A stretch of 64,000 nt of DNA from Symsagittifera roscoffensis (GCF_963678635.1 NC_087063.1:4438580-4502579); one strand, 5' to 3'. Counted from the first letter of the stretch, positions 1-9,326 are shown. Numbers and translations: made by a program. Notes: generated from the sequence alone by a model not told the origin.

Positions 1-1302
1 GATATTCGCAGTTCGGTGAAGGGTCACTACAGTGCAGCACTGTCGAGCCCCCCCACAGATTACTATCTTACTTTTTGTACCAAAAGGGATACAAAACTTG
101 TTAACGATACCCAAAAGTCGATTGTTGTTGTCGTTGAGCGCCTTCTTGTTGCTCCCTGTACTGCTTGCCGGATCACTCTTCTCCCAAGACCCTTCCGAAT
201 TGAGCGCAAATCAGCTGACCCTTCCGGATTGAGCGCAATTTATCATTAACGTGCTTAAATGCTCAAATAACCCTACAGTACAAGCCTCACAAACGGGCTA
301 CAAACTGATCGTAACAATCCTGACTGATATAAATGCTTGCAACAACAATATATCTATCAACAACAAACGGGGGGGTCGGATCACATCTTGGTATACTTTT
401 TTTTCGTATATTTTTTTTATGTTTTTTGTTTTTCTTGGGTACTATACTACTTTTTGTTTGGTTTTATATATATCCTTAAGTGTTTTTGGTCACAAACCTT
501 TCAGGAGATGACGGGACCGCGAATCCCCCCACCCTTCCTGGTTCGTGAATTTTCGGTCTTAACTAAGTTAAAAAGCTATTCACGGTAATCCGGAAGATTT
601 CCGCGTTCCGAACTACCCTTCCGCCCCGGCGGTTTAGGCCTATTAAGGGCGTTAATGTGAGCATCCACTCGGCGCGGAGTGCTCGTTAACGGTTCCGCCG
701 GTCATGATGTTAAAAAGAATAACACCCAGGAGCGCCATAAAAACATCTATGTAACATTCGCCCGGAAGATACATATCGACGGAAGACAAAACTAGGTCTT
801 AAGACGACTGGCTAACGTCTAAACAGAGCTTTGCATGCTTTTCACCGTCTCTACCAAGCCAGTACTTTTCGGTGGTCTTTCTAACATCGGGTCGACAAAA
901 ACGTTACTGCTTTCGGCTTCGGTCAAAACACTCAAGTTAACTAGATTACATGCAGAAATAGTGAGCTCATGGCTGGGTCTCAGTATCCCCAGACCACGAG
1001 GTCACTCCTAAAAACAGGGCTACTACTATTCATTATATTACTATTGTTTTTGTTCAGTAGATAAAAATCATCATCTCCATCGAAGATGGATCAACCCTTT
1101 CCCCCAACTCCTAGCTTCTCATCCTTATCAAAATGAATCTAGATGTTAATTAAATTCAAGTCAGGACATGACAGGAAGCTAAAAGTTTATGTAACAGGAT
1201 AAAAGTTTCAGTTCCTTTACCCCTCCGGATTGACAAATCTGCTGGATCAAGCTTGTTAATCCTGATTTCTTCTTAATCCGGAAGGCCGTCTTTCACCCTT
1301 CA
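1..1302. other. Leading intergenic stretch, no gene recognised
   Basis: Only short open frames occur here, with no recognisable protein similarity. The stretch is richer in G+C than most of the window and carries several TCCGGA-containing motifs (near 225, 589, 1223, 1277 and 1600), some in direct and some in inverted orientation. It could be the end of an unrecognised mobile element. Nothing in the sequence proves that. Confidence 0.3.
188..240. repeat. 29-bp direct duplication
   Basis: Two adjacent copies of a unit reading GACCCTTCCG(A/G)ATTGAGCG start at 188 and 217. They differ at one central base and diverge at the 3' end. Function unknown. Confidence 0.6.
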
Positions 1303-1318
1303 CCGTTGTTCGCAACGG
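1303..1318. other. Short hairpin with TTCG loop
   Basis: CCGTTG and CAACGG pair perfectly around a TTCG tetraloop, which is an exceptionally stable loop sequence in RNA. It sits 2 bp before a second, longer hairpin. No U-run follows, and this is eukaryotic sequence, so it is not called a terminator. Confidence 0.55.
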
Positions 1319-1320
1319 CC

Positions 1321-1352
1321 TTGCAACTATTGTAGCGGCACAATAGTTGCAA
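1321..1352. other. 13-bp perfect inverted repeat
   Basis: TTGCAACTATTGT (1321-1333) and ACAATAGTTGCAA (1340-1352) are perfect inverted copies around the 6-nt loop AGCGGC. It lies 106 bp before the acceptor of the small ORF at 1465. It could be a 5'-leader structure or part of a mobile-element end. Confidence 0.65.
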
Positions 1353-1457
1353 CTCGGAGTGTTCTCTGTTACTCTGTAACTCGTTGTCGTTTTCCAATCT
1401 CGATTTCGTAGTTGTTGTTAGCGCAGCTAATGTTGTTCTGTCTCTCTTTCTTGTTTT

Positions 1458-1459
1458 AG
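1458..1459 (+). other. Candidate splice acceptor before ORF at 1465
   Basis: A pyrimidine-rich run, TCTCTCTTTCTTGTTTT, is followed by AG. Five bases later comes ATGG. The layout matches the other genes in this window. Confidence 0.5.
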
Positions 1460-1464
1460 CCAAA

Positions 1465-1761
1465 ATGGCCTTTTCTGACGTTTCTCAGAAATATGACGTC
1501 ATAATTCGAATTTTTGAAATTTTAAAATACCAGAATATTCCAGCCCTCACCGTTTGGCCAATCGTTCCAATAACGCTCCTAGTTCTCAACAATTACCAAT
1601 CCGGAAGGCTCGCTGCTAAAAATTCGAATTCCGCAGAGATTGCATTTTCCACATTCTGGTCGAATGTCACACAATATCAAGTTATTAAAGATGTTGAAGC
1701 GCTGCATGTTAGTGAGCAGAATCTAGGACTCAACACGACGATTTTAGAAGCAGTGAACTGA
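1465..1761 (+). CDS. Small unidentified protein, 98 aa
   Basis: I do not recognise this protein. The frame is open from a TTG at 1384, but the first ATG is at 1465 in good context (AAAATGG) and lies 5 nt after a strong acceptor-like site, so I start it there. The product would be 98 residues with one short hydrophobic stretch around residues 29-43, rich in Val, Ile and Leu and containing two prolines. The rest is mixed polar with no Cys/His motif. No signal peptide is clear. It may be the first coding exon of a longer gene, although the frame reaches a stop with no obvious donor site. The best argument that it is real is the acceptor-plus-ATG layout shared with five confident genes. Chance remains possible. 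Confidence 0.35.
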   Translation: MAFSDVSQKYDVIIRIFEILKYQNIPALTVWPIVPITLLVLNNYQSGRLAAKNSNSAEIAFSTFWSNVTQYQVIKDVEALHVSEQNLGLNTTILEAVN

Positions 1762-2780
1762 CATTAAAGCTAAGTTCCACAATTGAAACATTTAGGCTGA
1801 AACAACAAATAAATTAAAGGAAATGACTTAAAAGCGTAACAATAAATTTCATAACGAAAGTTTAAAATTAAGAAGTTGGGGGAAAAACAATTGAAAAAGT
1901 TTGGCGGGATATTTTAACTTGTTTGCATAATAGATGTTATATAACAATTTGAAAAATTATTTTTTTGAATCATGTGTTTGACACTTTTTATGATTTTTTA
2001 TCATTCTGTTGACATTACTTAGATTTTTAAATCTGAAGATGTACTAACAATAGGCGAAAACGTGTCGTTCAATTCACAATTTAAACGTAAACGAAAAGCC
2101 CTCCTTAAGATCCATCTCTTGGTATGAATCAATATTGTTATCTTGTTATGAATAAAAGGTTCTCTGGTTTTTCATAATCTTGGTTGCTGAATTCTTTGTT
2201 AATCGCTTTTTCTTGGTTTCGCTCGTTCATTTGTTTTTGTTTTATGTGATTGGTTCCATAGTTCATATCTTCGCTTTTAACAGACTTTCTGGATTTTTTG
2301 AATTGCAACTATTTTTTAAGAAATTCCCGATCGAACTTGCTTTATCTTTCTCCTTGTCTTTCATTGATGCAATCAAATTTTCGATATATGTATTTTAAAG
2401 TAGATAGTTTTCAATCGCGTCCTTTTAAAGTTCGTTTTTAGTTCGTCGTTTAAATTTTTGAGGTCAATTTTGGCGATTCTAATCAGAAAATAACACTACA
2501 GCTTCAAAAGGAACCGTCTGTTTGCTAGAAAATTAAATTGGTTAATAAAAAAGTAAGGAATATAAGAAAAATATATAAGGAATGTGTTTACTTCACCAAT
2601 CAAAGCTAGAAACGACGGGAAAAACGAATAACGGGACTTTCTCATTAATTAATTTTGTCCCTAACTCATACGTCTGAAAATACACAGGAAGTAAATTTGT
2701 TTAACGTCTATATAATAACTTTATCTGAACAATTAGGCTAACTTTTTTTTATGAGATCTCAATTTTTTTGGCCCCAAATT
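1762..2780. other. AT-rich intergenic stretch
   Basis: It holds homopolymer-rich, low-complexity AT sequence and a 72-codon open frame (2180-2398) of mostly hydrophobic residues that looks accidental. No RNA gene or repeat was recognised. Confidence 0.4.
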
Positions 2781-2784
2781 TAAA

Positions 2785-2990
2785 TTACCGAATGCTCAAA
2801 TTCAATGCCGCTTGGAACTAAGAATTTTTAATATATTTACACATAAAACAACCTGATTTGCTTTTTTGTTTTTCTAATTGTTAAACAATTTCAATGTTCG
2901 AAGTCTTTGATAGGTCTTGAGTGTCGTGCTGTTTTAATCTTATACTTGTAGTAGAGCAAGTGGTGCGAAGCCCAGCGTCGCCTCTGTTAT
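2785..2990 (+). repeat. Dispersed repeat with GCGAAGC hairpin end, copy 1
   Basis: About 200 bp. Shared landmarks are GAATGCTCAAA near the left end, GTCGTGCTGTTTTAAT in the middle, and at the right end GGTGCGAAGC...GCGTCGCCTCTG. Related copies lie at 4338-4545 and 58665-58832, and 3'-end fragments near 2995, 4140 and 4850. The right end forms a short hairpin (7-bp arms, 3-nt loop, one mismatch here). Class unknown. A SINE or MITE is plausible. Confidence 0.55.
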
Positions 2991-2994
2991 GATT

Positions 2995-3036
2995 GTTTTG
3001 TATCGCAAATAGTGCGAAGCTCCGCTTCGCCTCTGT
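2995..3036 (+). repeat. 3'-end fragment of the GCGAAGC-hairpin repeat
   Basis: GCGAAGC-TCC-GCTTCGC (3014-3030) is a perfect 7-bp hairpin followed by CTCTGTGTTG. It is almost the same end sequence as in the full copies, directly after copy 1 and in the same orientation. Confidence 0.55.
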
Positions 3037-3081
3037 GTTGAACCTTCATTCTTTGCTCATTTTTATAAGTCAACCAATTTC

Positions 3082-3083
3082 AG
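3082..3083 (+). other. Candidate splice acceptor before COX5B
   Basis: CAACCAATTTCAG, then GTAATA, then the ATG at 3090: an acceptor 6 nt from the start codon. Confidence 0.55.
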
Positions 3084-3089
3084 GTAATA

Positions 3090-3545
3090 ATGGCCCTCAG
3101 AATCCTAGGTGGAGTTGCCCGAAGGTCGAGTTTCCCACTTGTATCTTTGAATAGCAGAGCAGCTATGTCGGTCTACAAAGGTGGAGTTCCAACTCGAGAT
3201 GAAGCTGCCACTGGAAAAGAAAGAGTACAACTGGAAGCGTTTAAAGCGGGAGAATTTGACCCTTTTGATAGGGAAGCACACTACATGAATGATTATTCGG
3301 AAGGAACAGGTCTAAGCAAAGATAAACCGATTGAGGTGTGCTCTAGCTATGATCGCAGAATTATTGGTTGTTCTTGCACTGTCTCGGAGAATTTCATTAG
3401 TTACATGTGGCTGTACAAGGGTGAACCTAAAAGATGTGTGTGCGGAGTTTGGTTCCAATTGAAGTATAAAGCAGCACCTCATGAAAGATATGTTCCTGAA
3501 GAAATGTTACCTCCAAAAGACGGGAAAATTGCGGATTTGGAATGA
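3090..3545 (+). CDS. COX5B: Cytochrome c oxidase subunit 5B, mitochondrial
   Basis: A 151-residue protein encoded in one exon. The nuclear-encoded, zinc-binding peripheral subunit of respiratory complex IV sits on the matrix side of the mitochondrial inner membrane. The first 25 or so residues are rich in Arg, Ser and Ala with no acidic residues, as expected of a matrix-targeting presequence. The mature part has the family landmarks: PTRDEAATGKER near residue 34, FDPFDRE near residue 56, and the C-terminal zinc site made by Cys residues in IGCSC (about 93-95) and the CVCGVWF block (about 117-119). Length is typical for the family. The start is fixed by an ATG 6 nt after an acceptor-like AG. 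The 3' side runs into intergenic repeats, and no clear AATAAA is close by. Identification is by recognised sequence features, not by a search. Confidence 0.93.
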   Translation: MALRILGGVARRSSFPLVSLNSRAAMSVYKGGVPTRDEAATGKERVQLEAFKAGEFDPFDREAHYMNDYSEGTGLSKDKPIEVCSSYDRRIIGCSCTVSENFISYMWLYKGEPKRCVCGVWFQLKYKAAPHERYVPEEMLPPKDGKIADLE

Positions 3546-4130
3546 ACTTCTCATTAACTTGAAATTAACTGGCCCACCAAGGAAATATATATGACTTGAC
3601 AAAAACCACTAATAGACCTCAAAAGATCTTGCGTTCAACTTAGCCAATGAACATGGGGCTTTTGAGTGAGACTGGAAATTCGCGCTTTAGATCTGAGTAT
3701 AACACTGTTACATATTTGATGCATTTAGAAACAATATTTGATCCAGTCTTGTTTGATATATGCATTAACGATGGGAACTGTTTTCTAGGAATTAAGATAA
3801 GTCCTCCTAGAGCGTTTTATTAGCGATTGGAAATTTTATAACATTTGCGCAACTCTTTGAGGTATAAATATAAATTATTACCACTATAAATCGGAGCCTA
3901 GTCTAATACTTCGAAATTTTTTTTTAATCCAAGCCGCTGATTTGAGTCAAGTCGCTAAAATAAAGAAGCTCGTTTAGTGGCACTCCCCAAGCATTGGCAA
4001 TCTACTAGCATCCGTAGCTGCTTTATTCGCAACTAGTATTTTTTTCAAGCGACTATGGCGCAGAGAATCCTAGTCATTATCCTAGTCTTTATTTTCATTA
4101 TTTGGTTCTTTCTTATTTCACTTTTCAGAG
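3546..4130. other. Intergenic stretch after COX5B
   Basis: Presumed 3' UTR and spacer. An AATAAA lies at about 3959. No gene or recognised repeat. Confidence 0.4.
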
Positions 4131-4137
4131 CTAATTT

Positions 4138-4190
4138 TTGCCGTTTTCTCGCTTGTGTTTGCGAAGTGAGCATCGCCTCTGTGTAGAATT
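4138..4190 (+). repeat. 3'-end fragment of the GCGAAGC-hairpin repeat (diverged)
   Basis: TTGCGAAGTGAGCATCGCC followed by TCTGTGTAG resembles the right end of the full copies, with an imperfect stem. Confidence 0.4.
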
Positions 4191-4337
4191 TTTGATTGCC
4201 TGTCTATTGTTTTTGCTGGTTTCAAATCTTTTGCGTTTTTTGTCTGACGGGTTTCTGCTCTTGTAGTTTTGGCTTTGCTACCGCTTGAGATAAAACTCTG
4301 GCCCCACTAGAGCAATGAGACTATAAAGCAAAATTTT

Positions 4338-4545
4338 TTGAATGCTCACAATCAACTCCACATGGACTTCTTCAAAAAAAAATCATTAAAACCAAAAAAA
4401 AATGATATTTTTTGCTCACTAGTTCTTTTTTAACGGTAACGTCGTTCGAAGTCATCTTTGCTAGTCCGTGAACCATCATGCTTTTTAATTTTATATTTGT
4501 TTTATCGCATGTGGTGCGAAGCTCAGCTTCGCCTCGGTGTATACA
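4338..4545 (+). repeat. Dispersed repeat with GCGAAGC hairpin end, copy 2
   Basis: Shares GAATGCTCA at its left, a CCGTGAACCATCATGCTTTT block in the middle and the right-end hairpin GCGAAGC-TCA-GCTTCGC (4516-4532, perfect 7-bp arms), followed by CTCGGTGT. Same orientation as copy 1. Confidence 0.55.
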
Positions 4546-4849
4546 TTTGCAAAAGTTGCTAGCCAATGTACGAGTACACACTTTTCCAATCCAACTTGCA
4601 TAAAATTATGCTCATTTTGGTGGTTGCATTTGCATAGAAAATTTAATATCTTTCTGGTAGTTCAATAGCATGTGTTCTCCGCTTTATCAGTGGCTAGTGT
4701 TTTTTTGATTTAGCGAGAAAATAGCACAGTTTTGTAGAGCGTCGACTTGGATTCTCGAGGCCAGTAGTTCGATTTTCGCAGAGGGCACTTAATTTTCAAA
4801 ACGCATTATTTTTTTCTTTTTAAGAACTTTTTAAAGCTACTTCTTGGCG

Positions 4850-4897
4850 TTTTATGACTTGTGTTTGCAAAGTGCAGCGTCGCCTCTGTAATTATTT
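4850..4897 (+). repeat. 3'-end fragment of the GCGAAGC-hairpin repeat (diverged)
   Basis: TTGTGTTTGCAAAGTGCAGC followed by GTCGCCTCTG. It keeps the CGCCTCTG terminus but the stem is weakened. Confidence 0.35.
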
Positions 4898-5169
4898 TGA
4901 TCGTACTGTTACATTTAACCTAAACGTTTTTTATGTGATTTACATTTAGATATAGCCAAATTTTCTTCTTCATTAAACTGCCCTAAAATTTCAGCGTTTT
5001 TCATTTTCGCTTTTAATGAAGCGAAAAACTGGTTTATAATTTGATTGAGCTGCAATCAATTAGCTTTCAAAAAACAGAGATAAGTTTTTGAATTTCCACA
5101 TTTTTTTTTCTTTTTGTTATATTTGATCGGAAATTTTGGTGCAACATGCTTAAGTTTCTATGCTGCAAG

Positions 5170-5354
5170 TTTTTTCGGTCCCCTTTAAAATGAGTGTATA
5201 TTGGCGCCAAAGGCGCCTTTCAAAAATTTTAGGGTCTGTCGTCCTGGATGTCATAAAATAATAACTAAGGGGGCCTTTAAATGACGAGGGGTTACTACCC
5301 TGAAAGGGGGGAGGGGCGTCCTTTAATCCCACCACTCCTCTAAATCCACCCCTG
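5170..5354. mobile_element. Truncated hAT-type MITE
   Basis: The right end, CTCTAAATCCACCCCTG, matches the right ends of the complete MITEs in this window. Inside are the family landmarks GGCGCCAAAGGCGCC (a near-palindrome, about 5213) and TTTTAGGGTC. No matching left end or target duplication was found, so the copy appears 5'-truncated. Confidence 0.6.
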
Positions 5355-6058
5355 ACCATATTGCTTCGAAGAGCAAAAAATTTTTCTTATGCGAAGGCTA
5401 GTCTTACAAGAAAGTTTATCAGGAGGGTAGTATTGGTTCAGACGCTAGCTCAACGCTGGCAATTGCTTTCTTGACATGTTTGTTTTCTTCAATATGAACT
5501 GGGTTTAATCGAGAGAATTTTGTTTAGACTTTGCTATTTTTAGTTGTTGCATTATTTTCATTTAATTTTTTTGAGTTGGAGGCCTTCGTTTCTTTTTCTG
5601 TCGGCAAGCTCGCCTTGCTATTACTTATAAGTTTTGCAAAAAAATGTGTTGATTTTCGAAAAAACATTTCAGACAAATAGTTTGTTGTCTAGTTTTTTGT
5701 CTGCTTGTTTAATGAAAATTAATATTTGGCTCTTTTCCAGTTAATTTTGGTAAAATTACAAAATTAGGCTGCTCAAAAATTGTTCACACTGCATTTTGCA
5801 TGTAAAAAATGTCATATTTTGTTCACTATGACACGTTTTGATGCAGTTTATAACATGAAAATATATTTTTAAATGGACTTTCACATATTGAATTTCAAAA
5901 AAATCATAGGTGGGAAGAGCCTAATATTTTACCGGATTGATTTTTTCATATTTTTTTGCAGATTTAACGAAATTTGAAAATTTAAACTCACATTTTTTAG
6001 ACTTTGAGGCGAATTCTATGTTCTCTAGTAGATTCTGTGTATCTGTGAAAAAGATAGA
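5355..6058. other. AT-rich intergenic stretch
   Basis: No coding signal, RNA gene or repeat that I can support. Many T-runs. Confidence 0.35.
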
Positions 6059-6066
6059 TACTGACC

Positions 6067-6285
6067 AAGGGCGGATCTAGGATTGTCTCGAGGGGGGTGG
6101 GCGTATTTTGTCGACCTTTTTTTAAATTTTGACAAAAGATGCCAAGAAATGCGTATTTAGGCACTTTTTTGGAAAACCTTGACCGAAAAAACGTGTTGTT
6201 TCGGCGTGCGCTTCCCCTCACAGTTATTATATATAGGCGCCTGTAGAAAATTTTAGGGTCCGTCAACCCCTCAAATCCGCACTTG
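6067..6285. mobile_element. hAT-type MITE, 219 bp
   Basis: The left end AAGGGCGGATCTAGG and the right end CCTCAAATCCGCACTTG are inverted copies. The flanks are an identical 8-bp duplication TACTGACC (6059-6066 and 6286-6293), the target-site length of the hAT superfamily. There is no transposase frame, so it would need a partner element. It contains the family landmark TTTTAGGGTCCGTC near its right end. Confidence 0.8.
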
Positions 6286-6415
6286 TACTGACCCCTAGCG
6301 AAGTGGTCGGTGGATTGAATTTAGAATGCGCAAGAGTTTAATTGGAGGAAGATAAGTTCCTATGAATTGGATCAGTTTTTTTTTTCCAATTACATCTATC
6401 GTGGCTTGGTAGATG

Positions 6416-6755
6416 CAGAGGCGGATTCTAAATTCAATTTGAAATTGGCCCATGCAGGGGCGAATCGGAAATTTCGAAATGTTTTAGATCAGGGGTGGAT
6501 TTATGGGGCGGGGTCCCCCCTGCTGGCCCAAAGGATCCTATTTTGGTACTATTTTGATATATCAATTTTTGGTGACAGACCCTAAAAATGTTCTTCAACT
6601 TTTGCCGGCATGTTCTTCAATCTTCAACATGTTTTTTCAACATTTTGCTTGCGGTGCAGAAAATTTGGGCAAAACATGTTCTTTTTAGTGCTTTGGGAGA
6701 GCTCGGAAAATCAATTTGGTCGGCCTAAAAAAAGAAAATCCCAGATCCGCCCCTG
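6416..6755. mobile_element. hAT-type MITE, probably a nested composite
   Basis: The outer left end CAGAGGCGGATTCTA (6416) pairs with the right end CCCAGATCCGCCCCTG (to 6755). The flanks GGTAGATG (6408-6415) and GGCAGATG (6756-6763) differ at one base. Two further left-end-like sequences lie inside, at 6455 (CAGGGGCGAATCGG) and 6490 (CAGGGGTGGATTTATGG), without matching right ends. That suggests insertions of related elements into the first, followed by loss. Confidence 0.65.
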
Positions 6756-7085
6756 GGCAGATGATTATAATTTTATGGCAGAACGACCATAAGTCCAGCT
6801 AAGCACTTCGTTCCTGGATTTTTGAGTGTCGCGAAATTTCTTTTAAAAGATCGGCCAAATTGAAACTGAGATTTTGGTTATGAAGACGGAGCCATTTAGA
6901 CTAAATAACTCAAAAAACATTTACAGATGACATTGGTCGAAATGTCTGGTATATTTGTCTGGGTATTTAGTCGGTCATGAGCATCTACGAATTGGTGAAA
7001 TGTTATAATAGAACAGAAAGTCTTCCCTTTGTGTAGCGTAATTAGTAGTAATTTGCAATAACAATAACTAACATTGCTAACAAAA

Positions 7086-7820
7086 ATGAAACGTTTCAGA
7101 GTTGATTTAATGGGTTATGTGAGGTATTTAACATACGGGATCCTTGGAACCGCGACGTTCGCTAGTGGCGCTCAAGTGAATCAGTATCTCCGTGCAGGGG
7201 ATGAAAATTGGGACGAAAACTGGGACGGAAGAGCGGGTGCAAAAACGAAAGCTACGAGACATCTGTATCTTATTAGACATGGAAACTACTTGATCGACGC
7301 AGAGCTAAAAGACGAGAAGAAATTGACAGAACTTGGGATTAAACAACTCAATGAAACTGGAAAGTATCTGCAATCTCTGGGTTTGAATTATTCGGACGTG
7401 ACGCATTCCACGTTGATAAGAGCCATTGAGTCTTGTAATATCATTTTGAATTACCTTCCGAAAGATATCCCCAAGAAGTTTGACGATGATTTGTGTGAAG
7501 GTTTGCCTTATGTTCCGATTCCCAGAAGACAGAGTCTTAGTGTTGCGAAAGATTACGATCGTATAGAGCGAGCCTTTAAAACCTATTTTCACCGTGCGGA
7601 CCCTGAACAAAAATCAGACAGTCATGAAATCATAGTTTGTCATGCAAATGTCATCAGGTACTTTGTATGTCGAGCGTTGCAAGTTCCACCCGCGGCCTGG
7701 CTCAGAATGTCTTTGTTTCACGGAAGTGTAACCCACGTTAGCATTCGTCCAAATGGGCACGTGGGCGTGAACACATTAGGAGATATTGGATTTATGCCTA
7801 GACACTTGTTATCTAGATGA
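7086..7820 (+). CDS. PGAM5: PGAM5-like mitochondrial Ser/Thr phosphatase, copy A
   Basis: A 244-residue protein in one exon. PGAM5 belongs to the histidine-phosphatase fold but acts as a protein Ser/Thr phosphatase, normally anchored in the inner mitochondrial membrane by an N-terminal segment. Visible here are a moderately hydrophobic N-terminal segment (about residues 9-29), the multimerisation motif WDENWD at 42-47 (WDPNWD in vertebrates), the catalytic LIRHG with His65, an STLIRA block with Arg112, Glu138 in CEGLP, and the second catalytic histidine, His186, in VCHANVIRYFVCRAL. The C-terminus keeps LGDIGFMP, as in other PGAM5 proteins. The frame is open from a TTG at 7074. I use the ATG at 7086 (AAAAATGAAA). 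Unlike its neighbours it lacks an AG acceptor immediately upstream, although CTAAC motifs resembling branch points are present. It is one of a tandem pair with copy B, 570 bp downstream. Confidence 0.92.
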   Translation: MKRFRVDLMGYVRYLTYGILGTATFASGAQVNQYLRAGDENWDENWDGRAGAKTKATRHLYLIRHGNYLIDAELKDEKKLTELGIKQLNETGKYLQSLGLNYSDVTHSTLIRAIESCNIILNYLPKDIPKKFDDDLCEGLPYVPIPRRQSLSVAKDYDRIERAFKTYFHRADPEQKSDSHEIIVCHANVIRYFVCRALQVPPAAWLRMSLFHGSVTHVSIRPNGHVGVNTLGDIGFMPRHLLSR

Positions 7821-8048
7821 AATTGCCTTGTTGAAACCTGAAATCAATTTGTAAAATAGTTCTATACAATTTACGCCTTACTTAAATGTTATCTAATAAT
7901 TGAAAGATTAAACGTTTTTAAGAGTCATGAGCGTACTCAATGCTCTTATATAGGTCTGAGCGATATTTTTCGCGGTGTCGTTTTTGACTTCTTTAAATTT
8001 CATTTCCCTTGTTAAAAGGAAGGCGAACTCAACTATCGATCAGCTAAT
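7821..8048. other. Spacer between the PGAM5 copies
   Basis: 3' UTR plus spacer with no further gene. A dispersed repeat follows from about 8050. Confidence 0.35.
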
Positions 8049-8049
8049 G

Positions 8050-8205
8050 TGTAACAGTCACGAAAAACGTGATTGACTTCCAGTTTTGAAAGTGGGCGTT
8101 TGCGAAAGATTTCCCAGCGAAATAAAAAGTTTGTTTGATCCAGTTCTCTCTAATTAAGTTAATTTAATTTTAAAAATGTCAGTCATAAATTGTTCTTGAA
8201 AAGTA
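8050..8205 (+). repeat. Dispersed repeat shared with 59480-60030
   Basis: The landmarks AACGTGATTGACTTCCAG, TGATCCAGTT and GTCAGTCATAAATTGTTC occur in the same order at 59502, about 59574 and across the MITE insertion at 59629. Function and class unknown. This copy lacks the MITE and so shows the empty insertion site. Confidence 0.5.
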
Positions 8206-8379
8206 AAGAGCTTTATAGCTGTATATATTTTTTGATGTTCGAAAGTTGAATTTTTTTTTGCGAAAAGCAAGCCAGTATTTTTTTCTATTTGCTTGTGTTC
8301 ATGACTCTTTCCAACTGTCTGTTGGCTATGTTTTCAGATTTAAAGTGTGGAAAGTTAAAACTAATGTTAAATTGTTTTC

Positions 8380-8381
8380 AG
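8380..8381 (+). other. Candidate splice acceptor before PGAM5 copy B
   Basis: TTAAATTGTTTTCAG, then 9 nt, then the ATG at 8391. Typical polypyrimidine-AG context. Confidence 0.6.
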
Positions 8382-8390
8382 AGTAATTAA

Positions 8391-9134
8391 ATGCGTGTTA
8401 AATTCTGGACCAATGTTGCTCTTGGTGTTGTTTTGTTAAGTGGAGTCACTCAAATTAGCTATTTGTTAAGTCAGTCATCAAATGATATCCTCCTAAGTCA
8501 ATCAAATTGCAGCGAAGGTGACTGGAATGAAAATTGGGATGGAAGAGCGGGTCAGAAAAGCAAAGCTACAAGAGATCTTTATCTTATTAGACATGGAAAC
8601 TACTTGATCGACGCAGAGCAAAAAGACGAAAAGATATTGACAGAACTTGGGATTAAACAACTCAATAAAACTGGAAAGTATCTGCAATCTCTGGGTTTGA
8701 ATTATTCGGACGTGACGCATTCCACGTTAATAAGAGCCATTGAATCGTGCAGTATCATTTTGAATTATCTTCCGAAAGATATCACCAAGAAATTTGACGA
8801 TGATTTGTGTGAAGGTTTGCCTTATGTTCCGATTCCCAGAAGACAGAGTCTAAGTGTTGCGAAAGACTACGACCGGATAGAGCGCGCTTTTAAAACCTAT
8901 TTTCACCGTGCGGACACTGAACAAAAATCAGACAGTCATGAAATCATAGTTTGTCACGCAAATGTCATCAGGTACTTTGTATGTCGAGCGTTGCAAGTTC
9001 CACCCGCGGCCTGGCTCAGAATGTCTTTGTTTCACGGCAGCGTCACACAAATTTCGATTAGAGCAACTGGTCACGTGAGCTTGAAAAGGTTTAGCGATAT
9101 CGGATTCATGCCGAGAAAAATGCAGACCTGGTAA
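8391..9134 (+). CDS. PGAM5-like mitochondrial Ser/Thr phosphatase, copy B
   Basis: A 247-residue paralogue of copy A, also in one exon. The N-terminal hydrophobic segment (about residues 8-27) is unrelated in sequence to that of copy A. The multimerisation motif reads WNENWD (45-50), so the first Asp of the usual WDPNWD is Asn. His68 (LIRHG) and His189 (VCHANVIRY) are kept, and so are the Arg and Glu of the active site, so catalysis should be intact. Residues about 58-217 are almost identical to copy A, while the N-terminus and the last 30 residues differ strongly. That is more consistent with gene conversion of the middle than with a simple recent duplication. It begins 9 nt after an acceptor AG and ends 271 bp before ZF-A. 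Confidence 0.92.
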   Translation: MRVKFWTNVALGVVLLSGVTQISYLLSQSSNDILLSQSNCSEGDWNENWDGRAGQKSKATRDLYLIRHGNYLIDAEQKDEKILTELGIKQLNKTGKYLQSLGLNYSDVTHSTLIRAIESCSIILNYLPKDITKKFDDDLCEGLPYVPIPRRQSLSVAKDYDRIERAFKTYFHRADTEQKSDSHEIIVCHANVIRYFVCRALQVPPAAWLRMSLFHGSVTQISIRATGHVSLKRFSDIGFMPRKMQTW

Positions 9135-9326
9135 AATGTTGGTTCCAAATTATTTTGAAAAGTTGTACATCAAAATTCTATCTGTAAAAATCTCTATTTT
9201 TGTACAAGTAAAAATTATTTTTCTACATTCGATTAAAACGAGTTAGAATACGATTTAGAGTTTGAATTCAAATGAGCATTTTAACTGACTTCGTTGTAGT
9301 CTGCCAAATAATTGTGTTTCTTTTCC

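Noticed and set aside
1384-1464. N-terminal extension of the small ORF from a TTG
   Set aside because: There is no ATG in this part, and it contains the polypyrimidine tract of the acceptor at 1458.
2180-2398. 72-codon hydrophobic frame
   Set aside because: The composition is what T-rich DNA gives by chance. No ATG at its start, and no splice or start context.
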